Positions 26,140 to 34,584 of a stretch of DNA of 64,000 nt are shown in pieces. Position 1 is the stretch's first letter, and the number at the start of each line of letters is the position of its first letter. Under the pieces are notes generated by a model, which searched no databases, was not told the origin of the DNA, and was given only the letters and a program-made list of their open reading frames with translations. The position numbers and the translations under genes were made by a program. The stretch is taken from contig CAYGSG010000007.1 in NCBI GenBank assembly GCA_964352615.1, positions 3,732 to 67,731 on the forward strand. Direction: 5' to 3'. The stretch comes from OFTM382 sp964352615. Lineage in GTDB: Bacteria > Planctomycetota > Phycisphaerae > Phycisphaerales > UBA1924.

Positions 26140-26754
26140 TCAGTACCGCCGAACGACCGCCTTCACGCAGCCCTGAATCTGGCAGAACTTCACGCGGATC
26201 GGCTCAAAATCCGGGTTCGCTGGCTGAAGCCGAATGTGGTCGTCTTCCTTGAAGAACGTCTTGAGCGTGGTCGAGCCATCGGGCAGCAGCGCGACGACAC
26301 GATCGCCGTTGGCCGCCACCTGTCGGCGTTCAACGATAATCAGGTCGCCGTCCAAAATACCCTCGTCCCGCATCGAGTCGCCTTCGACCTCCAGCGCGAA
26401 CGTTGTGTCCTGCTTGGCCGCGGTCGACCCCAGCAGATCGTTCAGATCGATCTCGTCGCGGTTCTCGACCTTCTCGATCGGGTACCCCGCCGCGATTTTG
26501 CCCACCAGCGGGAACCGCAGCGGCCGATTCTCATCGGGAACCGCGATCCCATCAGCGATGGAAAGGGAGCGTGCCTTGTTGGCCTCGCGGACCAACGCCC
26601 CTTTCTTGATGAGCGCTTCCACGTGCTCGAACACGGTAACCTTGCTGACTCCGATTTCGTCGGCCAGCTCCTGCATCGTCGGCGAATAGCCATGCCGAAC
26701 CCGCCAGTCGCGGATCAATTGCAAAATGCGGAGCTGCTTGGGAGTGAGATTCAT
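26140..26754 (-). CDS. lexA: LexA repressor (SOS response)
   Basis: 204-aa autocleaving repressor. An N-terminal winged helix (1-65; TPKQLRILQLIRDWRVRHGY, TMQELADEIGVSKVTVFEHV) precedes the S24 peptidase domain. The cleavage site is Ala89-Gly90 (KIAAGYP), the catalytic Ser127 is in EVEGDSM, and the catalytic Lys165 is in TTLKTF. Spacing matches known LexA proteins. The start MNLTPKQ has GAGAG upstream; a longer frame to 26814 adds an unlikely basic tail. It represses DNA-damage genes until RecA filaments trigger cleavage. I see no classical LexA box directly in front of it. Confidence 0.96.
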   Translation of the reverse strand: MNLTPKQLRILQLIRDWRVRHGYSPTMQELADEIGVSKVTVFEHVEALIKKGALVREANKARSLSIADGIAVPDENRPLRFPLVGKIAAGYPIEKVENRDEIDLNDLLGSTAAKQDTTFALEVEGDSMRDEGILDGDLIIVERRQVAANGDRVVALLPDGSTTLKTFFKEDDHIRLQPANPDFEPIRVKFCQIQGCVKAVVRRY

Positions 26755-27441
26755 CGTTCGCTCTCTTCGTTGCTGCGGGGAACCCGTGGTGGGCACCCCT
26801 TGCGGTGAACGCACCCATCGGGGTGCAACGTGTGTGTTCCGATTCGGCCATGCCCGCGGGCACAGCCAATGTTCCTTCTCTGCTTCGATACCCCGAGCGT
26901 GCCGTTAGGCCCCGAACCACACGGGCCTCGGCCAGCTTCGGCCAGCGGGCGCATCGCTCAAGTCTTCCCGCCTGCTCTTCAAGCATCAGCACCGCTGTCG
27001 TCAGCAGCGCCACGCGGCCCGCGACCGGTTCTGCTCCGGGTCGGGGACCGTGTCGGGGGCCGGGCGTCCGTTCGGCGAACGCTCCCCTGCGGTTCGGGTC
27101 AGCTTCAAACTCGCGGTCAAAATCGCCGCCCGGGCCTAAGCGAAGCACCGCTTCGCCTCCCCGATCATGCCCCATAACACCGACCGCTCGGGGCTCATCT
27201 CTGCTCATTCTGCGAAGCCAGTTCAGCACAGCACATCCTTTCGCTCGCTGTTGGCTCCGCCAATCGCTATCCGAACACGAACCATATCGACCGAGCGTAC
27301 ACCCAACCTTGAACATACGCAAGCCAATGATCGGTATTTGATACACTAGCACAAACAGTAAATCACAAAAACCCACCCATTCACGGGTGAAGGTCGATTT
27401 TCCGGCCACAAAAACGTGGGCTCTACCCGGTCACCCCTGGC
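26755..27441. other. 687-bp region between lexA start and dprA end, no confident gene
   Basis: Frames on both strands run through this stretch, but none has a recognisable domain. The longest minus-strand frame enters lexA out of frame for 200 bp, so it is not believable as annotated. The part nearest 27290-27400 is distinctly AT-richer and looks like promoter DNA. It contains the imperfect dyad CTTGAACATACGCAAG, which has one GAAC half-site. A short unrecognised gene on the minus strand (about 27180-26770) cannot be excluded. Confidence 0.4.
26811..26826. promoter_or_regulatory. Palindrome upstream of lexA, candidate operator
   Basis: GCACCC-ATCG-GGGTGC is a perfect 6-bp dyad with a 4-base spacer, 57-72 bp before the lexA ATG. 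This is a plausible place for autoregulation. It does not match the Gram-positive GAAC-N4-GTTC or E. coli CTGT-N8-ACAG boxes, and a chance hairpin is possible in DNA this rich in GC. Confidence 0.25.
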
Positions 27442-28623
27442 TCACGCCAGGGCCAGCCGCTCACCCTGCCTGCGTATCGAACCCTGAATTTCCAGCATCG
27501 TCAGGGCCGCGCGAAGCTCGCCCGCTCCAAGCCCGCTGCGTTCCATCACCTGATCCAGCGTTCTCGGCTCGTCGAGCGCCTCCACGATCGCCCGCTGGTG
27601 CGGGTCCGTCGGCAGCACGACCGACCGCTCCGGCGCCTTTACCGTGGCTGGCGCAGCGCGATCCCGCGAGGCCGCGCTCGCGTCGTGGTTCGGCTGGCTG
27701 AACCGCCGAGCGTGCGTGCCCACCCGCAGGTGGTGCGCCGAGGCCTCCACCAACCCCACGACATCGCGCACCCCCGTCACCACCGTGGCCGCGCCCGCCT
27801 TGAGCAGGTCCAGCGATCCCGCGCTCGCTGGCGAATCCACCCGCCCCGGCACGACCATGACCTCTCGGCCGTGGTCGTCGCCCGCGTACCGCGCCGTAAT
27901 CAACGCGCCCGAGCCCACCGACGCCTCGATCACCAGCACGCCCAAACTCAGCCCACTCACGATCCGGTTCCGACCCGGAAAGAACTTCGCCTGCGGCTGG
28001 GTCCGCAGCGGCAATTCGCTCACCAGCGCCCCGCCTGCCTCAAGAATCGCATCAAACAACGGCCCGTTCTCCGGCGGATACCGGTTGGCCAGCCCGCACC
28101 CGAGCACCGCGACCGTCGCGCTGCGCGCGCGCAGCGCACCACGATGCGCCGCTGCATCGATCCCCCTCGCACCGCCCGAAACCACCGTAAGCCCAGCCTC
28201 GCTCAGGCCCATCGCGAACCGCTCAGCCTGTTCCACGCCGTACGCCGTGCACTTGCGAGAGCCCACAATCCCGATGCCCTCAATCCCCGCATCGAGCTGG
28301 CCCAGCACGTACAACATCGGCGGGGCGCTCGGGATCGACCGCAGCACCTCCGGGTACGCCGCGCTCGATTTGGCGATCAGCGCCACGCCCAGCTTGGCTG
28401 CGAGTTCGAGTTCCGCATCCGCCAGTTCCGCGCTCTCGCGCAGCCCCTTGGCGATCGCAGCAGCCTTGCCCGCTCCGATGCCTCGGCAGCCTTCAAGCTC
28501 GCGCTGGCTCGCGCGCAGCACCGCCTCGGGCGAGCCGAACGCCTCGCAGAGCCGATCCAGCAGCACCGGCCCCAGCCCCGGGGTCAGCACGCACCGCAGC
28601 AAATCACGCAGAGCCTCGGCCAT
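27442..28623 (-). CDS. dprA: DNA processing protein DprA (Smf)
   Basis: 393 aa. DprA loads RecA on incoming single-stranded DNA during natural transformation. A SAM/HhH-like N-terminus (1-70, LCEAFGSPEAVL, CRGIGAGKAAAIAKGL) precedes the Rossmann-like core with GIVGSRKCTAYG, LTVVSGGARGIDAAAHRGAL, AVLGCGLANRYPPENGPLFD, FFPGRNRIVSGLSLGVLVIE and GREVMVVPGRVDSPASAGS. A C-terminal winged helix ends the protein (about 340-393). All core motifs are intact. It suggests competence, or at least DNA-uptake-linked recombination. It stands alone downstream of a small unknown gene on the same strand. Confidence 0.95.
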   Translation of the reverse strand: MAEALRDLLRCVLTPGLGPVLLDRLCEAFGSPEAVLRASQRELEGCRGIGAGKAAAIAKGLRESAELADAELELAAKLGVALIAKSSAAYPEVLRSIPSAPPMLYVLGQLDAGIEGIGIVGSRKCTAYGVEQAERFAMGLSEAGLTVVSGGARGIDAAAHRGALRARSATVAVLGCGLANRYPPENGPLFDAILEAGGALVSELPLRTQPQAKFFPGRNRIVSGLSLGVLVIEASVGSGALITARYAGDDHGREVMVVPGRVDSPASAGSLDLLKAGAATVVTGVRDVVGLVEASAHHLRVGTHARRFSQPNHDASAASRDRAAPATVKAPERSVVLPTDPHQRAIVEALDEPRTLDQVMERSGLGAGELRAALTMLEIQGSIRRQGERLALA

Positions 28624-28699
28624 GCCCGCATGGTACCAAAGTCCGGCTCGCAGTTTCGGGTTTTGTCTTGGATCGGTCCCACAAAGCCGGGAGGCCAGC

Positions 28700-29206
28700 T
28701 CAGACGATCACGTCCACCAGCCGCCCCACTTGGAGAATCGGCCTGGGCTGGTACGCCGCGATTGCCTGAGCCCCCGCATGGCCCGTCCCACCGTTCTGGC
28801 GTGCGAGGCCGATCATCGCGGTGATCGCTGGCTGGGCTTTGGAGGGGGTCGGGACCAGAGTCGGGGCCGGGCTCGGGCAAGGCTTGCAAGCTGGGGCAAG
28901 CCCGTTGCGGTCGTTTCCGACCGCAGCGAGCGGGTGTGTGTCATCTCTTCCCAACGGGCGGCGAGTCTCTGCAAGTTCAAAGCCCACCTCGACCGAGTCG
29001 CTCTCCCGAGCGATCCGGTTTGATTGTCCGAGGTGGTCAGCGAACGGGATCGGGGTGATCGATCCATACAAGTAAGGACGGCGATCCCGCGCCGGGTTCT
29101 GGTCCGCCCACCCCGCCTCTTGGGCGGGCGGAACCAGAACCGCATGGCGCCAGCGGACCGGACCGCTGGGCAAGGAGTCATGGGATGCACCAAGGAGTGT
29201 GGTCAT
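28700..29206 (-). CDS. Hypothetical protein, 168 aa
   Basis: Placed upstream of dprA on the same strand, with 76 bp between. The sequence (RRPYLYGSITPIPFADHLGQ, ARESDSVEVGFELAETRR, PLAAVGNDRNGLAPAC) looks protein-like. It is followed by a Pro/Ala-rich stretch and a hydrophobic end (YQPRPILQVGRLVDVIV). I recognise no family. The ATG at 29206 is a guess: there is no clear binding site, and in-frame starts exist at 29227 and further up. Codon use resembles the neighbours. It may be spurious. Confidence 0.45.
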   Translation of the reverse strand: MTTLLGASHDSLPSGPVRWRHAVLVPPAQEAGWADQNPARDRRPYLYGSITPIPFADHLGQSNRIARESDSVEVGFELAETRRPLGRDDTHPLAAVGNDRNGLAPACKPCPSPAPTLVPTPSKAQPAITAMIGLARQNGGTGHAGAQAIAAYQPRPILQVGRLVDVIV

Positions 29207-29373
29207 GTCTGCCAAACCACAGGGCATCAGCCGTGCCGAGAGCCGTAACCGGCGCCGCGACCGAGAAAACCAGCTCTGACACCGGCCCAAACGCGATAGG
29301 CTCACCCGAGGCCGATCCGGTTGTGACGGCTGTTGCCCCCACGCCACGCCCGTTGTCGTTGTCAGGAAACCCC

Positions 29374-30489
29374 GTGCTCCGAACCGACTCGCTCGATTAC
29401 CACCTGCCGCCCGATTTGCTCGCCACAGCCCCCGCCGCCGAGCGGTCCGAGGCCCGCTTGCTCGTCGCATGCCGCAACCGGTCTGCCCCTCAGCACCAGT
29501 CCATCGCCAACCTGCACGAACACCTCAGGCCGGGCGATCTGTTGGTGGTCAACACCTCGCGCGTGGTGCAGGCCCGCTTGCTCGGCTTCCGCACCGATAC
29601 CGGCGGCAAGGTCCAGATGCTCTACCTGCGGGGCACGGGTAACCAATGGCAGGCGTTCGTGCGCACCAAACGGGTCAAAGCGGGCATGACGGTGCTCATC
29701 AAGGCCCGCGAAGGGCCCGCTGCGGGCAACGCCACCCTTATTGAGCCGCTTGATGCCTCCGCCGGCGAGGCCGGCGCCTGGCGGATCGAGTCCGACGCGC
29801 CCATCGAGTCCATCCTCGAACGTGCGGGCCTGCCTCCGCTGCCGCCGTACATCCTTACAGCACGCCGCCAGCGCGACGAACCCGAACTCCGCGAAGACGA
29901 CCCGCAGCGCTACCAAACCGTCTTCGCCGACCAGCTCGGCTCGGTGGCGGCCCCGACCGCCGGCCTGCACCTCGATGAGCCCGCCCTCGACCGGCTGCGT
30001 GAGGGCGGCATCGGGGTCGAGCGGGTCGTGCTGCACGTGGGCAGCGGCACGTTCAAGCCCATCGAAGCCGAGCACATCGAGCACCACCCCATGCACGCCG
30101 AGACGTGCAGCGTGCCCGCGAGCACCATCGAAGCCATCGACCGATGCCGAGCCAACGGCGGCAGGGTCTTCGCCGTGGGCACCACCACCGCGCGCGCGCT
30201 GGAGAGCTACGCCCAGCTCCGCGACCTGGGCGAACCGCTGCCAGAAGAGCTTGATACCTCGATTCTCATCGCGCCGGGCCACGACTGGCGCTGGGTCGAT
30301 GGCCTGCTCACCAACTTCCATTTGCCTAGGTCCACGCTGCTGGCGATGGTCAGTTCGCTGTTCGGCCATGACCAGACGGGCCTCGAACACCTGCTGAGTC
30401 TGTACGCGCAGGCCATCGAGCACCGATACAGGTTCTACAGCTTCGGCGACGCCATGCTGATCACCCCCGAACCCTCGCGGAGCACATGA
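29374..30489 (+). CDS. queA: S-adenosylmethionine:tRNA ribosyltransferase-isomerase
   Basis: QueA transfers and rearranges the ribosyl part of SAM onto preQ1-modified tRNA to give epoxyqueuosine. Start at GTG with AGGAA ten bases upstream; the first residues LRTDSLDYHLPPDLLA fit the family. Further motifs are RPGDLLVVNTSRVVQARLLG, LPPLPPYI, DPQRYQTVFADQLGSVAAPT with AGLHLD, VVLHVGSGTFKPIEAEHIEH, GRVFAVGTTTARALESY, and LTNFHLPRSTLLAMVSSLFG. 371 aa, typical length. Its stop overlaps the murE start (ATGA), placing a tRNA-modification enzyme at the head of a cell-wall operon. Confidence 0.96.
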   Translation: MLRTDSLDYHLPPDLLATAPAAERSEARLLVACRNRSAPQHQSIANLHEHLRPGDLLVVNTSRVVQARLLGFRTDTGGKVQMLYLRGTGNQWQAFVRTKRVKAGMTVLIKAREGPAAGNATLIEPLDASAGEAGAWRIESDAPIESILERAGLPPLPPYILTARRQRDEPELREDDPQRYQTVFADQLGSVAAPTAGLHLDEPALDRLREGGIGVERVVLHVGSGTFKPIEAEHIEHHPMHAETCSVPASTIEAIDRCRANGGRVFAVGTTTARALESYAQLRDLGEPLPEELDTSILIAPGHDWRWVDGLLTNFHLPRSTLLAMVSSLFGHDQTGLEHLLSLYAQAIEHRYRFYSFGDAMLITPEPSRST

Positions 30490-32009
30490 TGCGGCTGGCG
30501 GAGCTGGCACAAGGCATCGGCACGATCCACCCGGCTCGCACCGGCGAGGGCGATGCCGCCCTTACCACCATTACCGGCATTACCGATGACTCCCGTGCTG
30601 TTCAGCCGGGCTGGCTGTTCGTCGCCCGAGCCGGCACCCGCACCGACGGCGCGGCCTTCGTGCAGCAAGCGCTTCAGGCCGGCGCCGCAGCGGTGCTCAT
30701 CGATGGCGATCCACGGGCGTTGCCCGTCCCGGTCGTGCGCGCAGGCAGTGCCCCGCTCGCCCTGGCGCTGCTCGCTGAGCGGTTCCATGGCAACCCTTCG
30801 AGCAAGCTCAAGCTCGTCGGGGTCACCGGCACCAACGGCAAGTCCACCATCGTCCACCTCGTTCAGCAAGCGATGGAGCGCCTGGAAACTCGCTGCGGGC
30901 TCGTCGGCTCGATCGAGTCCTTCGATGGCCTCGTGCGCGCGCCCGCACGCCTGACTACGCCGCCCGCTCACGAGCTGAGCGCCCTGTTCGCCACGATGCT
31001 CGCCCACGGCTGCACCGCCGCCGCGATGGAGGTCTCGAGCCACGCGCTCGATCAGCACCGTGCTGCCGGGCTCAGCTTTGATGTCGGCGTGTTCTCCAAC
31101 CTGTCGGGCGACCACCTCGATTACCACGGAGACATGGCCGCCTATGCGAGCGCCAAAGCCAAGCTCTTCGCGCAGCTGCCGAGCGCTGGCCTTGCGATCA
31201 TCCACGACGTAGGCGAGCCCGCCAAGCTCATGGCCCAGCACTGCCGATGCCCCGTGCTGTTCTGCGGCGGCGAGCACCAAGCCAATGTGCGCACGGCATC
31301 GCAGTCTCTCAGCGGGCAATCGCTCGTGCTCACCGGCCCGTGGGGCGAGGCCCCTGTGCGCACCCGGCTCATCGGCGCGTTCAACGCGATGAACACGCTG
31401 CAAGCGGCCCTCGCGGTCCACGCCCTGACCTCGTGCGATGCCAGCGCGATCAGCCGGGCGTTCGAGCACGCGCGAGGCCCCGCTGGCCGGCTCGACCCGG
31501 TCCACGACGAGGGCCAGCGGCCGCGCGTGCTGGTTGACTTTGCCCACACCGACGATGCGCTGGCCAACTCGATCTCGGCGGTCCGGGCTTCGCTCGATGC
31601 CGAGGCCAGGGGCGGGCAGCTCTGGGTTGTCTTCGGTGCCGGCGGCGACCGCGATGCGACCAAGCGGCCGCGCATGGGCCGGGTGGTTTCCGAGCTGGCC
31701 GACCGCGTTGTGGTTACCAGCGACAACCCTCGCACCGAACCGCCGATGGCGATCATCGAGCAGGTGGTAGCTGGATTTCCAGCAGGCGGGCTGGACGCTA
31801 TGACCACCGAGCCCGACCGGGCCAAAGCCATCAAGCTGGCGCTGCAAAGCGCAGCACCCGATGATGTCGTGCTCATCGCGGGCAAGGGCCACGAGCGCCA
31901 GCAGCTCATCAGCGATGGCGCGGGCAGCATCCGCGCCATCGACTTCGACGATTTCGCACTGGCACGCCGAGTGCTTGACCAGCTTCAATCGGCAGACACC
32001 CCCGCATGA
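30486..32009 (+). CDS. murE: UDP-MurNAc-L-Ala-D-Glu:meso-diaminopimelate ligase
   Basis: 507-aa cytoplasmic Mur ligase adding the third amino acid of the peptidoglycan stem. The ATP P-loop is VTGTNGKS (about 113-120). The carbamylated-Lys region, AAMEVSSHALDQHR and VFSNLSGDHLDYHG follow. The specificity motif is DNPR at 413-416 (TSDNPRTEP), which marks meso-diaminopimelate rather than lysine enzymes. The C-terminus has LIAGKGHERQQ. It overlaps queA and murF by ATGA at both ends, so the operon is translationally coupled. The organism therefore makes DAP-type peptidoglycan. Confidence 0.96.
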   Translation: MMRLAELAQGIGTIHPARTGEGDAALTTITGITDDSRAVQPGWLFVARAGTRTDGAAFVQQALQAGAAAVLIDGDPRALPVPVVRAGSAPLALALLAERFHGNPSSKLKLVGVTGTNGKSTIVHLVQQAMERLETRCGLVGSIESFDGLVRAPARLTTPPAHELSALFATMLAHGCTAAAMEVSSHALDQHRAAGLSFDVGVFSNLSGDHLDYHGDMAAYASAKAKLFAQLPSAGLAIIHDVGEPAKLMAQHCRCPVLFCGGEHQANVRTASQSLSGQSLVLTGPWGEAPVRTRLIGAFNAMNTLQAALAVHALTSCDASAISRAFEHARGPAGRLDPVHDEGQRPRVLVDFAHTDDALANSISAVRASLDAEARGGQLWVVFGAGGDRDATKRPRMGRVVSELADRVVVTSDNPRTEPPMAIIEQVVAGFPAGGLDAMTTEPDRAKAIKLALQSAAPDDVVLIAGKGHERQQLISDGAGSIRAIDFDDFALARRVLDQLQSADTPA

Positions 32010-33400
32010 GCGCTCACGCGACCAGCCTGGACACGTTCGCCGCGTCGATCACCGATGCGAAATGGCTTCGCGCGCCGACCGCAGCCAGTTGGCGCGGCGC
32101 GACGATGGACTCAAGGGACGTCAAGCAAGGCCGGGTCTTCTTCGCCCTGCGTGGAGCACGAGTCGATGGCCACGCGTTCGTTGGCCAGTCGCTGGCGGCT
32201 GGCGCTGCGTGCGCCGTCATCGAAGCTCCGCAGGCCTTCAACAGCGACCTGCCGTCTGGCGGCGTGCTGCTCGTGCCGAGCGTCGAGCGAGCGATGGCCG
32301 AGGCAGCCCGCATGTACCGCAGGCGCGCGCTCAAGAACGCTGCGGTGCTCGCCATCACCGGGTCCAACGGCAAGACCAGCACATGCCGGCTGCTGGCCGC
32401 TGCGTGCTCCAGGTCCGGCTCGCCCGCTTGGCTGCCCGAGAAGTCGTTCAACAACCACCTCGGCGTGCCGCTCACGCTGCTCAACGCGCCCGCTGATGCG
32501 CGATTCGTTGTTTGCGAGGTCGGCACGAGCGGGCCCGGCGAGATCGCTCGCCTCGGCGCGATTGTCGAGCCCGATGCCTGCGCCATCATCTCGGTCGGGC
32601 GTTCGCACCTTGAGGGCCTCGGCTCCATCGAGGGTGTCGCCAGCGAGAAAGCGTCGCTGAGCGCCGCGGTGCCCGAGGGCGGCTTGGTCGTCGCCAGCGC
32701 GCACGCGCCGGGGCTCATCGAGCGGCTCGCTGGCAGCCGGCGGGTCATCACGTACGGCTTCGATCAGCCGTGCGATCGGCGCGTCAGCGTGCTTGAAGAA
32801 GCCGAGACCTTCGTGCGGTGCAGCGTCGAGGGCATCGGTGAACTCATGGTCCCCATGCCCGGCAGGCACTCGGCGCTGAATGCCGCAGCGGCGGCGATCC
32901 TCGCGACCGAGATGGGCATCGATCCTGCGGAGACCATCGCGGGCCTTGCGCGAGCCGAGCCGCCGCCGATGCGGCTGGCGTGGGAGACCATCAACGGCGT
33001 GCGCCTGCTGGTCGATGCCTACAACGCCAACCCCGAGTCCACGCTCGCCGCGCTGGGTGTGCTGGCATCAGTCAAAGGCGACCGCCGGGTCGCGGTGCTC
33101 GGCGACATGCTTGAACTCGGGCCGGGGGCCTCGGCCATGCACCGCGAGGTGCTCGATGCAGCCCTTGCCAGTCCGGCCATCGACCGCGTGGTGTGCATCG
33201 GCCCTGGGTACGCCGGCTGCGGCGCGGCTGCCTCAACCAAACTTACGCGGCACCCCGACGGCCGAGGCAACTGGCCCGCGCTGGTTGCAGCATCGCTCGC
33301 GCCCGGAGACGCTGTACTGCTCAAGGCGTCGCGCGGCATGGCGCTCGAGCGACTCATCGAAGCCGTGCGCTCGCACCAGGCAACTCCGGCTGCGGACTAG
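32006..33400 (+). CDS. murF: UDP-N-acetylmuramoyl-tripeptide:D-Ala-D-Ala ligase
   Basis: 464-aa Mur ligase completing the UDP-MurNAc-pentapeptide. N-terminal substrate domain (SWRGATMDSRDVKQGRVFFA), P-loop ITGSNGKTS (G119-T124), then NNHLGVPLTLLNAPADARFV, SVGRSHLEGLGSIEGVASEK, GRHSALNAAAAAILA, and the C-terminal VDAYNANPESTLAALGVL and VLGDMLELG with KASRGMALE. All expected motifs are present and the length is usual. It follows murE with an ATGA overlap and precedes mraY by 14 bp. Confidence 0.96.
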   Translation: MSAHATSLDTFAASITDAKWLRAPTAASWRGATMDSRDVKQGRVFFALRGARVDGHAFVGQSLAAGAACAVIEAPQAFNSDLPSGGVLLVPSVERAMAEAARMYRRRALKNAAVLAITGSNGKTSTCRLLAAACSRSGSPAWLPEKSFNNHLGVPLTLLNAPADARFVVCEVGTSGPGEIARLGAIVEPDACAIISVGRSHLEGLGSIEGVASEKASLSAAVPEGGLVVASAHAPGLIERLAGSRRVITYGFDQPCDRRVSVLEEAETFVRCSVEGIGELMVPMPGRHSALNAAAAAILATEMGIDPAETIAGLARAEPPPMRLAWETINGVRLLVDAYNANPESTLAALGVLASVKGDRRVAVLGDMLELGPGASAMHREVLDAALASPAIDRVVCIGPGYAGCGAAASTKLTRHPDGRGNWPALVAASLAPGDAVLLKASRGMALERLIEAVRSHQATPAAD

Positions 33401-33414
33401 GAACCACTCGGCTC

Positions 33415-34584
33415 ATGCTCTACTGGCTGTTTGATCTCTCGCGGAGCTGGCTCGACCAAGTCGGGCTGTACAGCGTGCTGGGCCTGCTCGACCAGATCGA
33501 GTTCCGCGCGTTGGGCGCTGCGGGCCTCGCGTTCGCGTTGGTGCTCGCGTTCGGTCCAAAGTCTATAAGGATGCTGCGCGCGCTCAAGGTGGGCGACACG
33601 GGCGAGACCGACGCCGCGGCACTCGGGCACGTCGCCAAGGGCAAGGCCAACACCCCCACGATGGGCGGCGTGCTGATCGTCGGCGCGATGCTCATCAGCA
33701 CGCTGCTGCTCGCGGACCTCAGCGTACGCTGGGTGCAGCTCGGCCTGGTGCTCGTAGCGTGGCTGGCGGTCGTGGGCGGAGCGGACGACTACCTCAAGCT
33801 CACCGCGTCTCGCAGGGGTTCGGGCCGCCAGGGGCTTTACTCGTGGGAGAAGCTGGTCTTTCAGCTCGGCATCGGGATCATCATCGGGTTCTTTGCGTAT
33901 CGAGCCGGTGCTGTCGAGACCGGCCAGAGCCTCGCGCACGTGCTCAACCTGCCGTTCCAGAAGACGTACTCCACGCCCGGCCTTGAGCTGAGCGGCTCGG
34001 TGGTCGTGCTCTCGATGCCGGTGTTCGTGGTGCTTTCGGCGCTGATGGTCACGGGTATGTCCAACGCGGTGAACATCACCGACGGCATGGACGGGCTGGC
34101 GTCGGGCATCGGTTCGATCATCGCGCTGGGCGTGCTGGTGCTCGCGCTGATCGCGGGCGAACAGGCCTGGGCGCAGCGGCTGCTCGTGCCGTATGTGCCC
34201 GGCACGGGCGAGCTATCGGTGCTCGCGGGCGCGATGGCTGGCGCGTGCCTGGGGTTCCTGTGGTTCAACTGCTCGCCCGCGCAGGTGTTCATGGGCGACA
34301 CGGGTTCACTCGCTCTTGGCGGGCTGCTCGGGTACCTGGCTGTGGCGACCCGGCACGAGTACGTCGTGCTCATCATGAGCGGCGTGTACCTCGCCGAGAT
34401 CGGATCGGTCGTGCTGCAAGTCGGCTACTTCAAGTCAACGGGCGGCAAACGCATCTTCCGGTGCGCGCCGTACCACCACCACCTGCACCTCGGCGGCTGG
34501 ACCGAGCAGCAGGTCGTCGCCCGCGCGTGGATCTCCACCATCGTGCTTGTCGTCGTGGGCCTCGCGCTCATCAAGGTGCGATAG
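33415..34584 (+). CDS. mraY: Phospho-MurNAc-pentapeptide translocase MraY
   Basis: 389-aa integral membrane enzyme that makes lipid I on undecaprenyl phosphate. About ten transmembrane helices are visible. Signature motifs are KANTPTMGGVLI, the Asp pair in VGGADDYLKLTASRRGSGRQ, NAVNITDGMDGLASG, NCSPAQVFMGDTGSLALGGL, and YHHHLHLGGWTEQQVV with the His cluster. ATG at 33415 gives usual length; the open frame continues upstream inside murF and is rejected. The 3' end overlaps that of the convergent minus-strand gene by 14 bp, so the dcw-like run stops here without murD or ftsW. Confidence 0.97.
   Translation: MLYWLFDLSRSWLDQVGLYSVLGLLDQIEFRALGAAGLAFALVLAFGPKSIRMLRALKVGDTGETDAAALGHVAKGKANTPTMGGVLIVGAMLISTLLLADLSVRWVQLGLVLVAWLAVVGGADDYLKLTASRRGSGRQGLYSWEKLVFQLGIGIIIGFFAYRAGAVETGQSLAHVLNLPFQKTYSTPGLELSGSVVVLSMPVFVVLSALMVTGMSNAVNITDGMDGLASGIGSIIALGVLVLALIAGEQAWAQRLLVPYVPGTGELSVLAGAMAGACLGFLWFNCSPAQVFMGDTGSLALGGLLGYLAVATRHEYVVLIMSGVYLAEIGSVVLQVGYFKSTGGKRIFRCAPYHHHLHLGGWTEQQVVARAWISTIVLVVVGLALIKVR

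Noticed and set aside
26552..27409. 285-codon minus-strand frame upstream of lexA
   Set aside because: It runs about 200 bp into lexA in another frame and has no binding site or recognisable domain. A shorter gene in the gap cannot be excluded, but this frame is not credible as it stands.
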